A DNA stretch of 64,000 nucleotides from an uncultured Fretibacterium sp. (GCA_946183145.1 CAMGZM010000004.1:1-64000), one strand, 5' to 3'; shown: positions 8,238 to 17,397, counted from the stretch's first letter. Notes: a model not told the origin generated them from the sequence alone. A program made the numbers and translations.

Positions 8238-10648
8238 TCTCGTGGGAATTGCTGAAGAATTTTATCGACATTGAGCCGCTGAATCTCACGCCGGAAGAAT
8301 TAGCAGAGAGACTCACATTCTCAGGCTCTGAAGTCGAAAGCATTACTTACACCGCCGGAAAAATGAAGGGAGTCGTCGCCGCAAAAATTAACGCTCTCGA
8401 AGCTCATCCCAAAGACGCAAAATATTCCATCGCTCACCTTGACACAGGAACGGGGATTCATGTCTGCATTACCAGCGCGAAAAACATGAAGAAGGGCGAC
8501 ACTGTATTTTACGCGGGAGAAGGTTCAATCTTGCCTGACGGGACGCAGTTAGGCACAAGAGATTTTCACGGCGTAATGAGCTATGGAATGATGCTGTCAG
8601 CGGAAGAGCTTGGGCTTCATGATGTTGATGATCCGTCGGGACTCTTAATCCTTCCGAATGACGCGAGGCCGGGCGACAAAGCAGAGAGTCTCTATCATGT
8701 CGGTGATGTCATTCTCGATGTCTCAATCACTCCGAATAGAGGAGACTTGCTGAGTCTTCTCGGAATGGCGCGCGAAATAAAAGGCTTGTACCCAAAATCA
8801 ACGCTGAAGACTCCCGAATGGTTACGCCCTCTTAAGCAGGACAAAGAATGGTCTGAAGAGTTCGGGAAAATCTCATTACCTGATAAAGGCTGTTACGCTT
8901 ACAGATTGGGACTCGCAACAGGCGCAAAGATTTCTGACTCGCCATTAACCGCAAAAATTGACCTCGCACACTTGGGAATGAGGCCGATAAATAATGCCGT
9001 CGACGTAACAAATTATGTCATGCTCATGTTAGGACAGCCCCTTCACGCTTTCGACCTTAATACGCTGCCAGCAAGAGAAATCACAGTGAGAGCTGCTCAT
9101 GAAGGCGAGCATATGATGACTCTTGACGGAAAAGACCGGGCATTGACAGAACGAGACATGCTGATTACTTCAGGCGGAGAAGCAATTGCCCTCGCTGGTG
9201 TAATGGGAGGAGAGCAGACCGGCATCAACGACGACACAAATACAATCGTCATAGAAAGCGCAAGTTTCTCGCCCGTAAGAGTCGGACATACTTCACGCAG
9301 ACTCGGAATTAACTCGGAGGCAGCATTCAGATTCTCACGGACGGTTGACCCCGCTTTGAGCAAATCCGCTCTCATGGCCGCAACAACTCTCATTCGCGAC
9401 TGGTGCGGGGCTGTAGTTGACTACAAACCGTTATCATCTGAGAATGACATTCACGAACCCAAGCCCGTAACTCTCACCCGCAAAAAATTATCCGTCTATT
9501 TATCGTGGGACAATATGAACGAGGCCGCAAAGATTCTTGACGGTTTCGGAATCTCTCAGGTGAAAGACAACGGAGACTCGCGCGTCTTCATGCCGCCGTC
9601 CTCAAGACCTGACATAACGATAGAGGAAGACTTGATAGAGGAGATTGGGAGGTTCAGAGGCTACAACGAGACAGAAGAGAGATTGCCCGGTGAAATGCCA
9701 AAGCGCGCGGACATCGGCGACTCTATGAGGCTTGCTGGATTCGTGAGAAATACTTTGATTCCGCGAGGCTACACGGAAGTATTAACGTACAGTTTCCTTC
9801 CTGAAGATTTCCCCGAAAAGCTGCGGCTTAATCCCGATGACATTCGCGCAAAACCCCTCACAATCTCAAACCCTATCAGCCGCGATCAAATGTCAATGCG
9901 TACAACATTATTGCCGGGATTATTGTCGGGACTCAAAGTCAGCATAACTTCAGGATGGCGCGAACCAGTGAGAATTTTTGAGCAGGGAAGAGTCTTCTTG
10001 AGGGACGCTGAACAATCGCATACTGAACCCGAACACGTTGCGGGACTCATCTTCAACGGACTTGATACGCGCTCGCCTTCTGGGAATCGCAATGAAGATT
10101 TCTACAGCATAAAGGCAGATGTTGAGTCGCTGATTACGGCAAGAGGGTACAGAGTCGATTTTGTTTCCGGCCATGAAAATTTCATGCACGCAGGACAGAC
10201 GGCGGATATTTTTGCTGACGGTGTGAAGATAGGTTACGCAGGAAGATTGAAGCCCGCGATTGAACAGGAGCTTGATGTTTCAGGAGTCTACGTTTTTGAG
10301 ATTGATGTTACGGGACTCACTGAGAGCCGCAAGCCCGCGTTTACTCCCGCAAGTTCATTCCCCGCGTCATTCCGGGATATTTCGCTTCTTGTCGCTGACA
10401 CAAAGAGCAATGATGACGTGATGAAAGACATTCGGCAGTGCGTGAAAGATTCAGGAAGTGATATTACGCTGGAGTCATTGAGGCTTTTCGACATTTACGC
10501 AGGAAAAGGAATCCCGGACGGTTTCAGGAGTCTCGCATACAGTCTGAGCTACCGTTCACACGCAAAAACATTAACCGTTGATGAAGTAGAGTCGCTTCAC
10601 AACGGAGTGCGCGAATCGTTAAAGGCAAAAGGCTACGTAGTGCGCTAG
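8231..10648 (+). CDS. pheT: phenylalanine--tRNA ligase beta subunit
   Basis: A full-length 805-residue PheRS beta chain. The order is the B1 start (MLISWELLKNFIDI), an OB-fold tRNA-binding domain (about 40-150), the B3/B4 editing region that clears mischarged Tyr-tRNA-Phe, a B5 domain (about 400-480), the class II-like core, and a C-terminal ferredoxin-fold anticodon-binding domain (PASFRDISLLV to the end). It overlaps pheS. A terminator follows 17 bases after the stop, closing the infC-pheT operon. Confidence 0.96.
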   Translation: MLISWELLKNFIDIEPLNLTPEELAERLTFSGSEVESITYTAGKMKGVVAAKINALEAHPKDAKYSIAHLDTGTGIHVCITSAKNMKKGDTVFYAGEGSILPDGTQLGTRDFHGVMSYGMMLSAEELGLHDVDDPSGLLILPNDARPGDKAESLYHVGDVILDVSITPNRGDLLSLLGMAREIKGLYPKSTLKTPEWLRPLKQDKEWSEEFGKISLPDKGCYAYRLGLATGAKISDSPLTAKIDLAHLGMRPINNAVDVTNYVMLMLGQPLHAFDLNTLPAREITVRAAHEGEHMMTLDGKDRALTERDMLITSGGEAIALAGVMGGEQTGINDDTNTIVIESASFSPVRVGHTSRRLGINSEAAFRFSRTVDPALSKSALMAATTLIRDWCGAVVDYKPLSSENDIHEPKPVTLTRKKLSVYLSWDNMNEAAKILDGFGISQVKDNGDSRVFMPPSSRPDITIEEDLIEEIGRFRGYNETEERLPGEMPKRADIGDSMRLAGFVRNTLIPRGYTEVLTYSFLPEDFPEKLRLNPDDIRAKPLTISNPISRDQMSMRTTLLPGLLSGLKVSITSGWREPVRIFEQGRVFLRDAEQSHTEPEHVAGLIFNGLDTRSPSGNRNEDFYSIKADVESLITARGYRVDFVSGHENFMHAGQTADIFADGVKIGYAGRLKPAIEQELDVSGVYVFEIDVTGLTESRKPAFTPASSFPASFRDISLLVADTKSNDDVMKDIRQCVKDSGSDITLESLRLFDIYAGKGIPDGFRSLAYSLSYRSHAKTLTVDEVESLHNGVRESLKAKGYVVR

Positions 10649-10665
10649 GATATAACACGCTGATT

Positions 10666-10707
10666 AATCGCCTCTCTGTTACAATTAGCAGCGAGGTGAT
10701 TTTTTTT
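10666..10707 (+). terminator. terminator after pheT that includes the next gene's SD
   Basis: AATCGCCTC (10666-10674) pairs with GAGGTGATT (10693-10701) with one G-T wobble, and T8 follows. The descending arm holds GAGGTG, which is also the best ribosome binding site for the ATG at 10708. The same bases therefore seem to end one operon and start translation of the next gene on any read-through transcript. Confidence 0.7.
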
Positions 10708-10935
10708 ATGGCCGCTAATTTGAATGACGCAGAATATTTTGCTGATACGATTATGAGCCGCGTTGAGCAATTGCTTAATGAACGAAATGTTTTGCGCCGC
10801 GAGATTGCAAGAAAGTCTGACGGAACATTAGAGCATGACAAAGCATTTGTGCGTGCGTTTCAGAACAGTGTGATTGATAACTCTTATGCCTCAGAAAAAA
10901 TTGCGAGGCTTGAACATATGCTGCTGACAAGGTGA
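10708..10935 (+). CDS. small hypothetical helical protein
   Basis: A 75-residue predicted helical protein (ADTIMSRVEQLLNERNVLRREIA...) with no recognised family. The ATG at 10708 is preferred to the track's GTG at 10696 because GAGGTG sits 10 bases upstream and MIFF is encoded by the terminator T-run. It ends 7 bases before a ZapA-like gene, so the two are probably co-expressed; a cell-division link is a guess from that position and from its coiled-coil look. Confidence 0.65.
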   Translation: MAANLNDAEYFADTIMSRVEQLLNERNVLRREIARKSDGTLEHDKAFVRAFQNSVIDNSYASEKIARLEHMLLTR

Positions 10936-10942
10936 TAAAGTT

Positions 10943-11185
10943 ATGAGGACTTCACGCGATGTATCTCTCACTATAGGCAAGGGAATTTACACGATACATA
11001 CCCCGCTTGAGAATGAAGAAATTGACAGGATAAAGGCATTAATCGATGAGGCTTGCGGTGAAATAGTGAAGGGCGCAAAGCAGGAAGATATGTTAATGCT
11101 TACGTGCCTAAAACTTGCGTACAGTCTCGACAGCGTTAATGAAAAGCTCAGGAAGATTCTTGAACGCATTGACAGCGAGAGTTAG
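10943..11185 (+). CDS. zapA: ZapA-like cell division protein
   Basis: An 80-residue protein with the ZapA pattern: a short N-terminal strand region (VSLTIGKGIYTIHTP) followed by two helices (EIDRIKALIDEACGEIV and LKLAYSLDSVNEKLRKILERI). ZapA binds FtsZ and bundles its filaments at the division site. Context agrees: a zapA gene close after pheT is a conserved arrangement in Firmicutes. Sequence identity to well-known ZapA looks low, so the name rests on pattern and position together. Confidence 0.68.
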   Translation: MRTSRDVSLTIGKGIYTIHTPLENEEIDRIKALIDEACGEIVKGAKQEDMLMLTCLKLAYSLDSVNEKLRKILERIDSES

Positions 11186-11189
11186 AGCC

Positions 11190-11954
11190 GTGAAATATGA
11201 TGAGCTGAAATTCAAGATACCAGTTGAGTCAGAATCATACAGGGATGACTCAGAATTTGTTACGCGCATGATACTGGCAATTCTTGATGAGCGGAGAAAA
11301 GCGAATGACAACAGGATAATCATCAACACAAATCTTAAAGCCGGCCTGCCATTGAAGGACATCAACAAAATTGCAGGGCCGTTAATTGAGGCGTGGGCAT
11401 TTGAAGTTTTTGCGGGGATAAGAGACAACAGCAATAACATTTACAGTCTGATTAACGCAGAAGCACAGGGACGCTTAGACATGGCAGACATAATTCTCCA
11501 GTTCCGCAAAGATTCTTCAGTCCTCACAGGAAATATTGACGTTAAAGCCACATCGGACGACATAAAGAAGAGCGGAAAAAGCCCAAACATAACATCATTC
11601 AGCAGAATACGTACAGCATACGTAACAGACCCGGATTTTATGTTCATCGTACTGTCAATAAAACACAAAGTATATTCCGAACGCAACAAGAACACGGGAT
11701 TAGTTGACGGAATTATGGAAATTTCAAGTTATAACGCATATGACCTGAAATTCATCAGCGAGTCGGATTTGAGCTATAACCCAGCTTTAGGCACAGGGCA
11801 AATTCAGGTGAGCGACATTCATTATGTCAGCCTTCAATACCGAACAACGTGGGAGATGTGCCAGCTTTTAGACAGAAAATATCTTCACAGCTCGCGCCGT
11901 ACAATTAATGACTTCTACAGGGAGGCGGTGAAAAACAAATGGCTGAAGGAATAA
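11190..11954 (+). CDS. type II restriction endonuclease (putative)
   Basis: This 254-residue protein is paired with a DNA methyltransferase gene that it overlaps by 16 bases. A plausible PD-(D/E)xK core is DMADIILQFRKDSS...GNIDVKATSDDIKKSG, with DVKA as the catalytic strand, followed by hydrophobic strands (FMFIVLSIKHKVYS). A cellular restriction enzyme transcribed just before its methylase fits this layout. GTG at 11190, 4 bases after zapA, is preferred over the track start, which lies inside zapA. I cannot name the recognition sequence or the subfamily, so the call rests on gene pairing plus the weak nuclease motif. Confidence 0.72.
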   Translation: MKYDELKFKIPVESESYRDDSEFVTRMILAILDERRKANDNRIIINTNLKAGLPLKDINKIAGPLIEAWAFEVFAGIRDNSNNIYSLINAEAQGRLDMADIILQFRKDSSVLTGNIDVKATSDDIKKSGKSPNITSFSRIRTAYVTDPDFMFIVLSIKHKVYSERNKNTGLVDGIMEISSYNAYDLKFISESDLSYNPALGTGQIQVSDIHYVSLQYRTTWEMCQLLDRKYLHSSRRTINDFYREAVKNKWLKE

Positions 11955-12754
11955 GCGTTATATGCGGTGATGCTGTTGACGAAATGAAGAAGCTGCCAGA
12001 TAAAAGCATAAATCTTGTTGTTACCGACCCGCCGTATAATCTTGGGAAAAATTACGGTGCTACTAATGACAGAATGAACTTTGACGACTATATGACATTC
12101 TCCCGCTCATGGCTGAACGAGGCAAAACGAGTCCTCACTGATGACGGCTCAATATATATTTTCATGGGTATGCGCTTCATCTCTTACCTGTATATTATTC
12201 TTGAGCAGGAGCTTGGAATGTTCTTTAACTCCTGGATAACGTGGCATTACACGCAGGGCAGCGGCAAAACACGCGGATATTCGCCAAGACATGACGATAT
12301 ATTATTCTTCACGAAAGACAGGGACAATTTCACATTCAACCTTGATGCAGTGAGAGTCCCGCAGAAATATTACAGATCCCGCAACAACATGAAGGGCGCA
12401 AATCCCGGAAACGTCTGGGAGTTCTCACACATTCACTACTGCAATTCGTCCCGCATGAATCATCCCACACAGAAGCCGGAAGCATTATTCCTGAGAATGA
12501 TACTCGCTTCATCAAATGAGGGTGATACGGTTCTTGATCCTTTCTGCGGTTCTGGTACATCGCTGAGAGTCTGCCAGCAGTCAGCAAGAAACGCAATCGG
12601 AATCGACATAAACCCGGATTACACGGCCATGACACTTGAGAGGCTTGCGGGAGAATTTCACGGCTTCGACAGCTCGGACGCAAGAATCAACAGAGTACCA
12701 GCAGGAAAGAATCACACAAACCAGATTCCAATATGGAGGGAGGAAAATTCATGA
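11939..12754 (+). CDS. type II DNA methyltransferase, beta class (DPPY)
   Basis: A 271-residue SAM-dependent DNA methylase. Motif IV TDPPYNLGKNYG comes early and motif I DPFCGSGT late, with the target domain between them (SWITWHYTQGSGKTRGYSPRHDDI...), the beta-class order seen in N6-adenine and some N4-cytosine enzymes. HPTQKPEAL is the typical motif X region of this group. It modifies the host copy of the site cut by the nuclease encoded upstream. The overlaps on both sides (endonuclease 16 bases, small membrane protein ATGA) mark one transcript. Confidence 0.92.
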   Translation: MAEGISVICGDAVDEMKKLPDKSINLVVTDPPYNLGKNYGATNDRMNFDDYMTFSRSWLNEAKRVLTDDGSIYIFMGMRFISYLYIILEQELGMFFNSWITWHYTQGSGKTRGYSPRHDDILFFTKDRDNFTFNLDAVRVPQKYYRSRNNMKGANPGNVWEFSHIHYCNSSRMNHPTQKPEALFLRMILASSNEGDTVLDPFCGSGTSLRVCQQSARNAIGIDINPDYTAMTLERLAGEFHGFDSSDARINRVPAGKNHTNQIPIWREENS

Positions 12755-12879
12755 CACAGATAATTTTCGGGCTAATCATCATTGCGGGGATATATTTTGC
12801 GCTGAGATTCATTCACCGTGAAAGGCACTGCAAACACAACTGCAGCGAATGCCGCCACCCTTGCCACACAAGAACGTGA
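12751..12879 (+). CDS. 42-residue Cys-rich single-span membrane protein
   Basis: Too short for the ORF track. The ATG overlaps the methylase stop (ATGA) and follows a strong GGAGGGAGG. The product is one hydrophobic segment (IIFGLIIIAGIYFALRF) then a basic, Cys/His-rich tail (CKHNCSECRHPCHTRT). The layout resembles the small FeoB-associated Cys-rich membrane proteins, but no feo gene is nearby. Metal binding by the tail is inferred. It may simply hitch-hike behind the restriction-modification genes. Confidence 0.65.
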   Translation: MTQIIFGLIIIAGIYFALRFIHRERHCKHNCSECRHPCHTRT

Positions 12880-12920
12880 TATTATTTGCGGGTTAAATTT
12901 TTGAAGGGAGATAACTTTTC

Positions 12921-13370
12921 ATGAAGGTAATACTGAAATCAGACGTATCAAAACTCGGCAAAGCAGGCTCACTCATCGACGTAAGCGACGGACACGCAAG
13001 AAATTTCCTCATTCCCAGAGGACTCGCAATCGAGGCGACTCCCGGAAAGCTCAACGAATGGAAAAACGAGCAGGCAAGACTCAAGGCAAAAGATGAAAAA
13101 CTCCGCGCAGAAGCATTAGCCCTTCAGAAAAAATTGCAGGGAAAATCAGTAACAGTTGAAGGCAAAGCAGGCGAGAACGGCAAATTATTCGGCAGCATCA
13201 CAGCGGCGCAAGTCTCGGAAGCCCTTGAAGCACAGCACGGACTAAAAGATTTCGACAAACGAAACATCAAACTTGACGACACAATAAAGCAGCCCGGGAA
13301 TTTCCCTGTATCGCTCAAACTTTACCCCGGAATTGTTGCTGATATGACTCTCACAGTCAAAGTTTCATGA
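12921..13370 (+). CDS. rplI: 50S ribosomal protein L9
   Basis: A 149-residue L9: the N-domain MKVILKSDVSKLGKAGSLIDVSDGHARNFLIPRGLA is the family signature, joined by a long Lys/Glu-rich helix to a C-domain that ends in an MTLTVKVS strand. It binds 23S rRNA at the base of the L1 stalk and helps keep the frame. GAAGGGAG gives the ribosome binding site. Its stop overlaps the dnaB start (ATGA), the common rplI-dnaB pairing. Confidence 0.96.
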   Translation: MKVILKSDVSKLGKAGSLIDVSDGHARNFLIPRGLAIEATPGKLNEWKNEQARLKAKDEKLRAEALALQKKLQGKSVTVEGKAGENGKLFGSITAAQVSEALEAQHGLKDFDKRNIKLDDTIKQPGNFPVSLKLYPGIVADMTLTVKVS

Positions 13371-14722
13371 CTCAGCGTTATTCCACGCTCCCAAACAGCC
13401 GAGACGCTGAACGCTCCGTATTAGGCTCGTGCATAATTTCACCTGAAGCACTAGGAACAGCGATAGAGATTCTCATGCCTGATGACTTCTACAACGTTTC
13501 GTACAGGGCAGTGTTTGCGATTCTCTCGTCGATGTATCTTGCTGACAAAAAGGTAGATTTTCTCACGGTCTGCGAGGAGCTTAAAGCGCGGAATCTTTTT
13601 GAGACTCTCGGCGGTCAGACGTTCATTGCGGGGCTTATGTCCTCAGTAACAACTACCGCGAACATTATCACGCACGCTGAAATTGTCCGGGATTATGCCA
13701 TAAGAAGGCGGCTTATTGAGGCGGGGAATCGAATCATTTCCCTTGCGAAGCGGACGGACAACACAACAAAGAGCATCATTGAAGAGGCAGAAAGATTAAT
13801 CTTTGAGGCGGCTCAGAACAGAAGCTCAAGCGATTTCAGGCATGTGCGCGAGATAATCGGGCCTGTCTTGGTGGGCGTTGAAGAAAGATACAAGGAGAAT
13901 GACAGCAAAGTCGCGGGTTATCCTACGAGTTTTCCTGACCTCGATAACTACACAGGAGGACTTCAGCCCGGAAGCCTCACGATAATTGCGGCTCGTCCCT
14001 CAATGGGAAAAACTGCGTTTGCCGTGAACATTGCGCAGTTCGGAGGAGGAGAGTCAAACCGTCCTGTGCTGCTATTCAGTCTAGAAATGCCCGCTGAACA
14101 GTTAGTTATGCGTATGCTTTCTGCTGAGTCGGGCGTAAATCTCTCACTCCTAAATTCAGGGACATTTGACTCTCACGCGTTTGATTATGTCCGTGAGGCT
14201 TGCGATGTTGTGGCAAAACGAAACATTTTCATCAACGACGACTCAGGCTTGACGGCTATGGATTTCCGCACAAGATGCAGACGATTCAAGACTCGTCATC
14301 CGAATCTCGCGCTTGTTATCGTTGACTATTTGCAGCTAATGAGCTCGGGCGACGGTAGGCCGGAAGGAAGGCAGCAGGAAGTTTCAGACATTTCACGGAT
14401 GCTCAAAGCTTCAGCAAGAGAACTTGAATGCCCCGTTATAGCTTTGTCGCAATTATCACGCGCTGTTGAGTCAAGAAACGAGAAGAAACCGCAATTGTCA
14501 GACTTGAGGGACTCAGGTGCAATTGAGCAGGACGCGGATTTAGTTTTGCTGATGTACAGGGGAGATTATTACGGCGAAAATGAGAACAACGACATTCAGG
14601 ACAGCGAGGCAGAAATAAGAGTCGCAAAGAACAGAAACGGCAGAACAGGAGTCTTCAAGCTCATATTCAAGCGCGAGTTCACAAGATTCCTGAGTCACGC
14701 TGAAGATATGCCCGGCATGTAG
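13367..14722 (+). CDS. dnaB: replicative DNA helicase DnaB
   Basis: The 451-residue hexameric helicase that opens the replication fork. The N-domain (about 1-110; RDAERSVLGSCIISPEAL) binds primase and the loader; the RecA-like C-domain has Walker A ARPSMGKTAF, Walker B LVIVDYLQLM and the arginine-finger region SQLSRAVESR...LSDLRDSGAIEQDAD. Length and motifs are standard and no intein is visible. It is translationally coupled to rplI. Confidence 0.96.
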   Translation: MTQRYSTLPNSRDAERSVLGSCIISPEALGTAIEILMPDDFYNVSYRAVFAILSSMYLADKKVDFLTVCEELKARNLFETLGGQTFIAGLMSSVTTTANIITHAEIVRDYAIRRRLIEAGNRIISLAKRTDNTTKSIIEEAERLIFEAAQNRSSSDFRHVREIIGPVLVGVEERYKENDSKVAGYPTSFPDLDNYTGGLQPGSLTIIAARPSMGKTAFAVNIAQFGGGESNRPVLLFSLEMPAEQLVMRMLSAESGVNLSLLNSGTFDSHAFDYVREACDVVAKRNIFINDDSGLTAMDFRTRCRRFKTRHPNLALVIVDYLQLMSSGDGRPEGRQQEVSDISRMLKASARELECPVIALSQLSRAVESRNEKKPQLSDLRDSGAIEQDADLVLLMYRGDYYGENENNDIQDSEAEIRVAKNRNGRTGVFKLIFKREFTRFLSHAEDMPGM

Positions 14723-14731
14723 CAGAAAATA

Positions 14732-14790
14732 TAGCGGCTGGCGGCCATGCAACAATCACTTAACCGCTGACCGCTGAATTTTATTCCGTC
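14732..14790 (+). terminator. probable terminator after dnaB
   Basis: AGCGGCTGGCGG (from 14732) pairs imperfectly with CCGCTGACCGCT (ending near 14776), and AATTTTATT follows. The stem has mismatches in the middle and the T-run is short, so it may be only a weak terminator. Confidence 0.42.
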
Positions 14791-14819
14791 CGCAATGCGT
14801 CAAGAGGGAAAAAAATTAA

Positions 14820-14828
14820 TGCTATAAT
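14820..14828 (+). promoter_or_regulatory. extended -10 promoter for the PH-domain gene
   Basis: TGCTATAAT at 14820-14828 is an extended -10 with a full TATAAT, about 50 bases before the next gene. No good -35 is present at 17 bases, as expected for extended -10 promoters. The same nonamer occurs before cheY, and close relatives occur before other genes here. Confidence 0.6.
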
Positions 14829-14881
14829 GTCAAATACTCACTGAAAAAATTTAGCTGTGAAAGGAAGTATCATTAATCATC

Positions 14882-15376
14882 ATGGAACCGTTATACAAGA
14901 CCTACAAACCCGCCGTAAAAGGTTTCTACAAACTTTGGCTTCTCGCGCTTCTCCTTCTCGTTCTCGCTGGAGTAGCTAATTACTTCAAGCCCGGCGAGGC
15001 GTGGCTCAAATGGTTATGGATTGCAGTTGCTGCTGTTGATGTCCTCATCATTCTTTACATCTACGCAAAACGCTGGACACTCTCACTCACAATCAAGGAC
15101 AATCCCGAAAAGCCATCGGATCAGGAAGTATCATTTGAGGAGTGCAACCCGTTAAAGCCGTTCAGCTCGGATTTCAGCAAATCAATTGAAATCAGCCTTC
15201 AGAACATTGAGCACATTGAAGTGAAACAGACGATGATGCAGAAAATTCTTGGTATCGGCGACATCATAATAGCTTCATCAGGAACTGGACGCGAAGAGAT
15301 TCAAGCTCCGAATATCCCCGACCCTCAGGCAGTACGCGACGAGATTCAGCTTCACGCGAGCAATTACAGGAAGTAG
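14882..15376 (+). CDS. membrane-anchored bacterial PH-domain protein
   Basis: A 164-residue protein with two N-terminal transmembrane helices (LWLLALLLLVLAGVANYF and WLWIAVAAVDVLIILYIYA), then a cytoplasmic bPH2-like domain (SIEISLQNIEHIEVKQTMMQKILGIGDIIIASSG...IPDPQAVRDEI). The last motif is typical of YdbS/YdbT-type PH domains, whose exact role is unknown. It is transcribed alone from its own extended -10 promoter and ends at a bidirectional terminator shared with the kinase gene. Confidence 0.75.
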   Translation: MEPLYKTYKPAVKGFYKLWLLALLLLVLAGVANYFKPGEAWLKWLWIAVAAVDVLIILYIYAKRWTLSLTIKDNPEKPSDQEVSFEECNPLKPFSSDFSKSIEISLQNIEHIEVKQTMMQKILGIGDIIIASSGTGREEIQAPNIPDPQAVRDEIQLHASNYRK

Positions 15377-15409
15377 CATACAGAATACATTACACGCAGA
15401 AACGCAGCA

Positions 15410-15458
15410 AAAACACGGGAGCATTTGTCCATCACAAAGACATTTGCCCCCGTTTTTG
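15410..15458. terminator. shared terminator between convergent genes
   Basis: An imperfect hairpin, ACGGGAGCATTTGTC to GACATTTGCCCCCGT, is flanked by AAAAAC on the left and GTTTTTG on the right. It lies between the PH-domain gene (+) and the histidine kinase gene (-), so it can end both transcripts. Confidence 0.6.
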
Positions 15459-15481
15459 TTTGCCTTTTGCACGTTTACCCG

Positions 15482-17326
15482 CTATTTTTTGTTGAGGCAT
15501 TCCTTCAGTATTCTCATCATTTCGAGGCTCTTGAAGGGTTTCGGGAGATAATCATCGAATCCCATCGCTATATATTCAGCCCGCGCATTTCCCCCGGCGT
15601 TCGCAGTCAGGGCTATGAATGACGTATCAGGCGCGTACTTTTTCGCATGGCCGAGAGTCTCTACTCCGTCCATACCCGGCATTTTGTGATCGAGAAACAC
15701 AATGTCATAATGTCCCGCCTTGATTTTCTCTAACGCTTCCTCGCCTGATTCAGCAGTCTCAATATCAGCCATCGACTCTTTCAGCATTCCTTTTGCGACA
15801 ACGAGATTCACAGGAGTGTCATCAACCACAAGAATTTTCGCGCCAGGCCACACGGAAGGCCCTTCATCATTCACAGTCTCAGCGGGCGCGGCGTTTTGCA
15901 TGAACTCTTCATACTCTTTGATTGTGATATTGTCCCCGCGTGAGATTCTCTGAGGCACGTTGAAGGTTATCTTTGTACCCTCGCCGTATTTGCTCTCAAG
16001 CTGTATATTCCCGCTCATTATGTGTATTATGTCTCTCACAAGCGCAAGCCCTAAACCCGCGCCGGGTATGTGCCGAGTCTCAACGATATTAGCACGCTCG
16101 AAAGGCTCAAAGATCTTCACGGTCTCTTCCTGCCTGATTCCCATCCCGGTATCCTCAACCGTAACAGTGAGAATCACCGCTGAATTTCCGTTCCCCGTAA
16201 CATTCCCCGTAACTGTGAGCGTGATATTTCCTGACTGAGTATATTTAGCGGCGTTGTTCAGAAGATTCGTCAAAACCTGCTTCAGCCTGAGAGAGTCTCC
16301 GTGCAGATGTTCAGGGAGTGAAGGCTCTGCGTTAAGGATGAATTTCACGGGCTTCCCTGAGATTAACGGAGTAATATAGCTCTCGCAGTCCTTGAGAATC
16401 TCCCACAGGTGATAATCTGACTCGTAAAGCTCCATTTTCCCCGCTTCAATCTTTGAGATGTCAAGAATATTGTTGACGATATTCAGCAGATGTTCTCCCG
16501 CGTCCTTGATGTCGTTTGAGGCTTTTCGGGTCTCGCTGTCTTGTGCTTCCGCGTAAATCATCTCATTGATACCGAGTATTGCGTTCATAGGCGTGCGTAT
16601 CTCGTGTGATGTGCTTGCGAGGAAATTGCTTTTTGCTTTGTTCGCCGCTCCTGCTCTCTTCATTGACTCTTCTGCTGCTATTCTCGCCTCTTCTGTTTCG
16701 TTCTGCGCCCCTATCAATCGTCTGTATGTCGGTGCCTCAAGGTAGAAGAACGTGAACACAAGCATTATTGTTGCGACTGCGTAGACAAACGGAAGGTTGA
16801 GCCTGAAAAGATACTGCATCACGAATGAGTCAATCAGCAATATAAACATCAGGTTCATCACGATAAACTGCCCTTTTCCGTAATGCTCCTGAAAGATAAT
16901 CTGCAATATGAATCCTTCAATCACAAACAGGACTCCAAATCCCGGTGAAAATATCATGTATAATCTGTCATTTCTCCCGAAAACAACAAGAAGCGTAAGA
17001 CTCACCGTGAGAATGAGAAAATGTATGTCCGTGAATCTCCTGCTGATTACGTTCGTATAGGCCGCAACGTAGCACATTAAGCAGTAAGCGTTGATGTTGA
17101 TTACGCCGTAAAATATTTTCGTCCACGCTGTTACGCTCTTCATTCCCGTCGTAACATCAAGTACAAGCTCGAACACCGCCGCAATAAGAGTCGAAATCAC
17201 AAGAAGAAGATACCGCCGGTTGATTTCGGACTTAGTAGCCATTCTCCCGCCCAAAAACGCAGAGAGCACGCAAAGAAACGGAATCATAGACAGCTCTATA
17301 AAAGCCTCGTTAAAATGTAAAGCCAT
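15482..17326 (-). CDS. hybrid sensor histidine kinase with receiver domain
   Basis: A 614-residue membrane signalling protein. The first 210 residues hold about seven hydrophobic segments without a periplasmic domain. They are followed by a HisKA dimerisation domain with phospho-acceptor His in STSHEIRTPMNAILG (about residue 240), an HATPase domain (N-box LTNLLNNAAKYT, GMGI, GAGLGLALV) and a C-terminal receiver (VVDDTPVN, FLDHKMPGMDG, K in LPKPF). The signal is unknown and no partner regulator or HPt gene is adjacent. The track start is a TTG only 2 bases from GGGG; the ATG at 17326 is taken instead, though its spacing is long. Confidence 0.9.
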   Translation of the reverse strand: MALHFNEAFIELSMIPFLCVLSAFLGGRMATKSEINRRYLLLVISTLIAAVFELVLDVTTGMKSVTAWTKIFYGVININAYCLMCYVAAYTNVISRRFTDIHFLILTVSLTLLVVFGRNDRLYMIFSPGFGVLFVIEGFILQIIFQEHYGKGQFIVMNLMFILLIDSFVMQYLFRLNLPFVYAVATIMLVFTFFYLEAPTYRRLIGAQNETEEARIAAEESMKRAGAANKAKSNFLASTSHEIRTPMNAILGINEMIYAEAQDSETRKASNDIKDAGEHLLNIVNNILDISKIEAGKMELYESDYHLWEILKDCESYITPLISGKPVKFILNAEPSLPEHLHGDSLRLKQVLTNLLNNAAKYTQSGNITLTVTGNVTGNGNSAVILTVTVEDTGMGIRQEETVKIFEPFERANIVETRHIPGAGLGLALVRDIIHIMSGNIQLESKYGEGTKITFNVPQRISRGDNITIKEYEEFMQNAAPAETVNDEGPSVWPGAKILVVDDTPVNLVVAKGMLKESMADIETAESGEEALEKIKAGHYDIVFLDHKMPGMDGVETLGHAKKYAPDTSFIALTANAGGNARAEYIAMGFDDYLPKPFKSLEMMRILKECLNKK

Positions 17327-17397
17327 TGTGAAAAGCAAAGCCCCTTTTGTGTGAAAATGTGATTAATTGAGTATAGCACCTTGACGGCTTTCACGCG

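Noticed and set aside
8900-10600. Several minus-strand ORFs inside pheT
   Set aside because: Shadows of the real gene; Ser/Arg-rich composition typical of antisense frames.
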